Origin: an uncultured Eubacterium sp.
Lineage (GTDB): Bacteria > Bacillota > Clostridia > Peptostreptococcales > Anaerovoracaceae
Direction: 5' to 3'
Assembly: GCA_947367725.1 (NCBI GenBank)
Contig: CANBFZ010000100.1
Location: 1 to 6,797 of the forward strand
Length of the DNA: 6,797 nt
The notes below the pieces were generated by a model, which saw only the letters and a program-made list of their open reading frames with translations, was not told the origin of the DNA and made no database searches. A program made the translations under genes and the position numbers. This document shows positions 6,021 to 6,797 of this stretch, one piece after another. Each line of letters begins with the position of its first letter. Position 1 is the first letter of the stretch.

Positions 6021-6644
6021 TTAGTCATGGATGTCTCTGGACAGCACGATGAGCAGTCTGCCTTCGGTGAAAGAAACAGTGGCAGCATCTGCCATGATTT
6101 CGTTGCTGACCCCAAGGGTCGTTTCATTGGTAAGATGGTGGTGCGTCAATGGATATTTGACGCCGCGCAGCGTGACCTGTTGGGCGGCAGCCCCATAACT
6201 GATAATCCCTAAATAAGGATATCGATTTTTGGGTATGGTATAAGTACCTGGCGACACCATAAAGATATAATTTTGACCATCTGCCAAGGCAAGATGTGAA
6301 AGTTTGCCGCAGTACTTTGCAAGCATGCCAATGTTGCCCATGGTATGATCAAAGCGTCCGCCCAGACCGCCTAGCACTGTAATATTTGTCAGTCCTTTAG
6401 AAACTGCCAGATCAATAGCTGCTTCACTGTCGGTCATATCTTTTTCCATGGGCAGCTTGATGACGTTGCCACAAGGCTGGGTCATAGAGTCGTAGTCCCC
6501 GATGAGATAATCTGGAGAGAGCCCCAATTTTTGTGCAAAAAGTAGACCACCGTCGGCGCAGATAATGGTTTCAAACGAGGAAAGATCAAGCAGAAGACGA
6601 TCAAAGTGCTCTATGTGAGAGGTGAGGATTAAAGTTTTTTTCAT
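6021..6644 (-). CDS. thiN: Thiamine pyrophosphokinase
   Basis: Cytosolic enzyme that transfers pyrophosphate from ATP to thiamine, giving TPP, the last step of thiamine salvage. The 207-residue length is typical. Family motifs are complete: ADGG (30-33), GDYDS (49-53), EKDMTDSE (67-74), GGLGGRFDH (92-100) with N104 following, and GVSNE (178-182) in the C-terminal thiamine-binding domain. The start is supported by GGAG 7 nt upstream. It lies just upstream of riboswitch-thiT on the same strand but has its own promoter (6683-6711) and no THI box in its short leader, so TPP feedback appears aimed at uptake. No clear intrinsic terminator follows, so readthrough into the thiT riboswitch region is possible. 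Confidence 0.95.
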   Translation of the reverse strand: MKKTLILTSHIEHFDRLLLDLSSFETIICADGGLLFAQKLGLSPDYLIGDYDSMTQPCGNVIKLPMEKDMTDSEAAIDLAVSKGLTNITVLGGLGGRFDHTMGNIGMLAKYCGKLSHLALADGQNYIFMVSPGTYTIPKNRYPYLGIISYGAAAQQVTLRGVKYPLTHHHLTNETTLGVSNEIMADAATVSFTEGRLLIVLSRDIHD

Positions 6645-6663
6645 GAGAATTCTCCGATTTTAA

Positions 6664-6692
6664 TTGTATTTCTTCCAGGGATATTATATAAT
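6664..6692 (+). promoter_or_regulatory. Promoter for the rightward partial gene
   Basis: TTGTAT (6664-6669) and a perfect TATAAT (6687-6692) are 17 nt apart. The expected start near 6699 gives a leader of about 27 nt containing AAGGAG (6713-6718), 7 nt before the ATG. Confidence 0.75.
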
Positions 6693-6711
6693 ATTTTTAG
6701 TAGTTTTTAAA
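6683..6711 (-). promoter_or_regulatory. Promoter for thiN, overlapping the divergent promoter
   Basis: On the minus strand, TTTAAA (6711-6706) and TATAAT (6688-6683) are 17 nt apart. The -10 shares the palindrome TATTATATAATA with the plus-strand promoter, so the two -10 boxes overlap. The expected start near 6676 gives a leader of about 31 nt. Confidence 0.6.
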
Positions 6712-6725
6712 TAAGGAGTTTGGAT

Positions 6726-6797
6726 ATGAACCATTTAATTGTAAGAGAAACCAGTGCAGAGATTCGAGCCATTGCCAGAAGTTCTCTGAAATATAAC
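6726..6797 (+). CDS. Start of an unknown gene, possibly a DUF975-type membrane protein (partial, runs off the window)
   Basis: Twenty-four codons are visible from ATG 6726, in frame to the last base with no stop. A strong AAGGAG site 7 nt upstream and a consensus promoter support a real gene. The segment SAEIRAIARSSLKYN (10-24) resembles the amphipathic start common in DUF975 integral membrane proteins, where a similar ELK-x-xAR-x-xLKGN pattern precedes the first membrane helix. That is a resemblance over a very short stretch, so the family call is tentative and the function is unknown. Confidence 0.6.
   Translation, partial: MNHLIVRETSAEIRAIARSSLKYN

Overview
The window looks like chromosomal DNA from a low-to-moderate GC, anaerobic Firmicute of the Clostridia type. 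This is inferred from compact ATGA-overlapped operons, strong AGGAGG-like ribosome sites, an enoyl-CoA hydratase very like clostridial crotonase, an ECF-type thiamine transporter behind a THI-box (TPP) riboswitch, and an MGDG-synthase-family glycosyltransferase. I cannot name the genus. No phage, transposon, CRISPR, tRNA or rRNA was found, and every gene but the last is complete.

Layout: (1) 22-1135, minus strand: azlC-azlD, a two-subunit branched-chain amino acid exporter, with its own promoter and terminator. (2) 1136-1329: divergent regulatory region with a clear promoter for azlCD, a 9-bp perfect inverted repeat and a -10-like element for the rightward operon. (3) 1330-4141, plus strand: three genes joined by ATGA overlaps, namely a lipid glycosyltransferase, a membrane-anchored NodB-type polysaccharide deacetylase and a YbhN/MprF-like multi-pass membrane protein. 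They look like one envelope glycolipid or glycopolymer unit. (4) 4195-4222: one hairpin that can end transcription from both sides. (5) 4237-5013, minus: crt, alone, with a promoter overlapping the 3' end of the next gene. (6) 5066-5925, minus: thiT, preceded by a TPP riboswitch whose last hairpin buries the ribosome site, and a near-consensus promoter. (7) 6021-6644, minus: thiN, thiamine pyrophosphokinase, with its own promoter outside the riboswitch. (8) 6664-6797: overlapping divergent promoters and the first 24 codons of a rightward gene, probably a DUF975-type membrane protein.

Working together: ThiT would import thiamine and ThiN would pyrophosphorylate it to TPP, which then shuts off ThiT synthesis through the riboswitch. 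The three-gene operon plausibly builds, deacetylates and translocates (or regulates) a lipid-linked sugar; that order is my inference. Most of the window is ordinary housekeeping and transport. The points most worth a second look are the ThiT protein, which has an extra N-terminal membrane helix and an alanine where a known thiamine-binding histidine should be, and the uncharacterised glycolipid operon with its promoter repeat.
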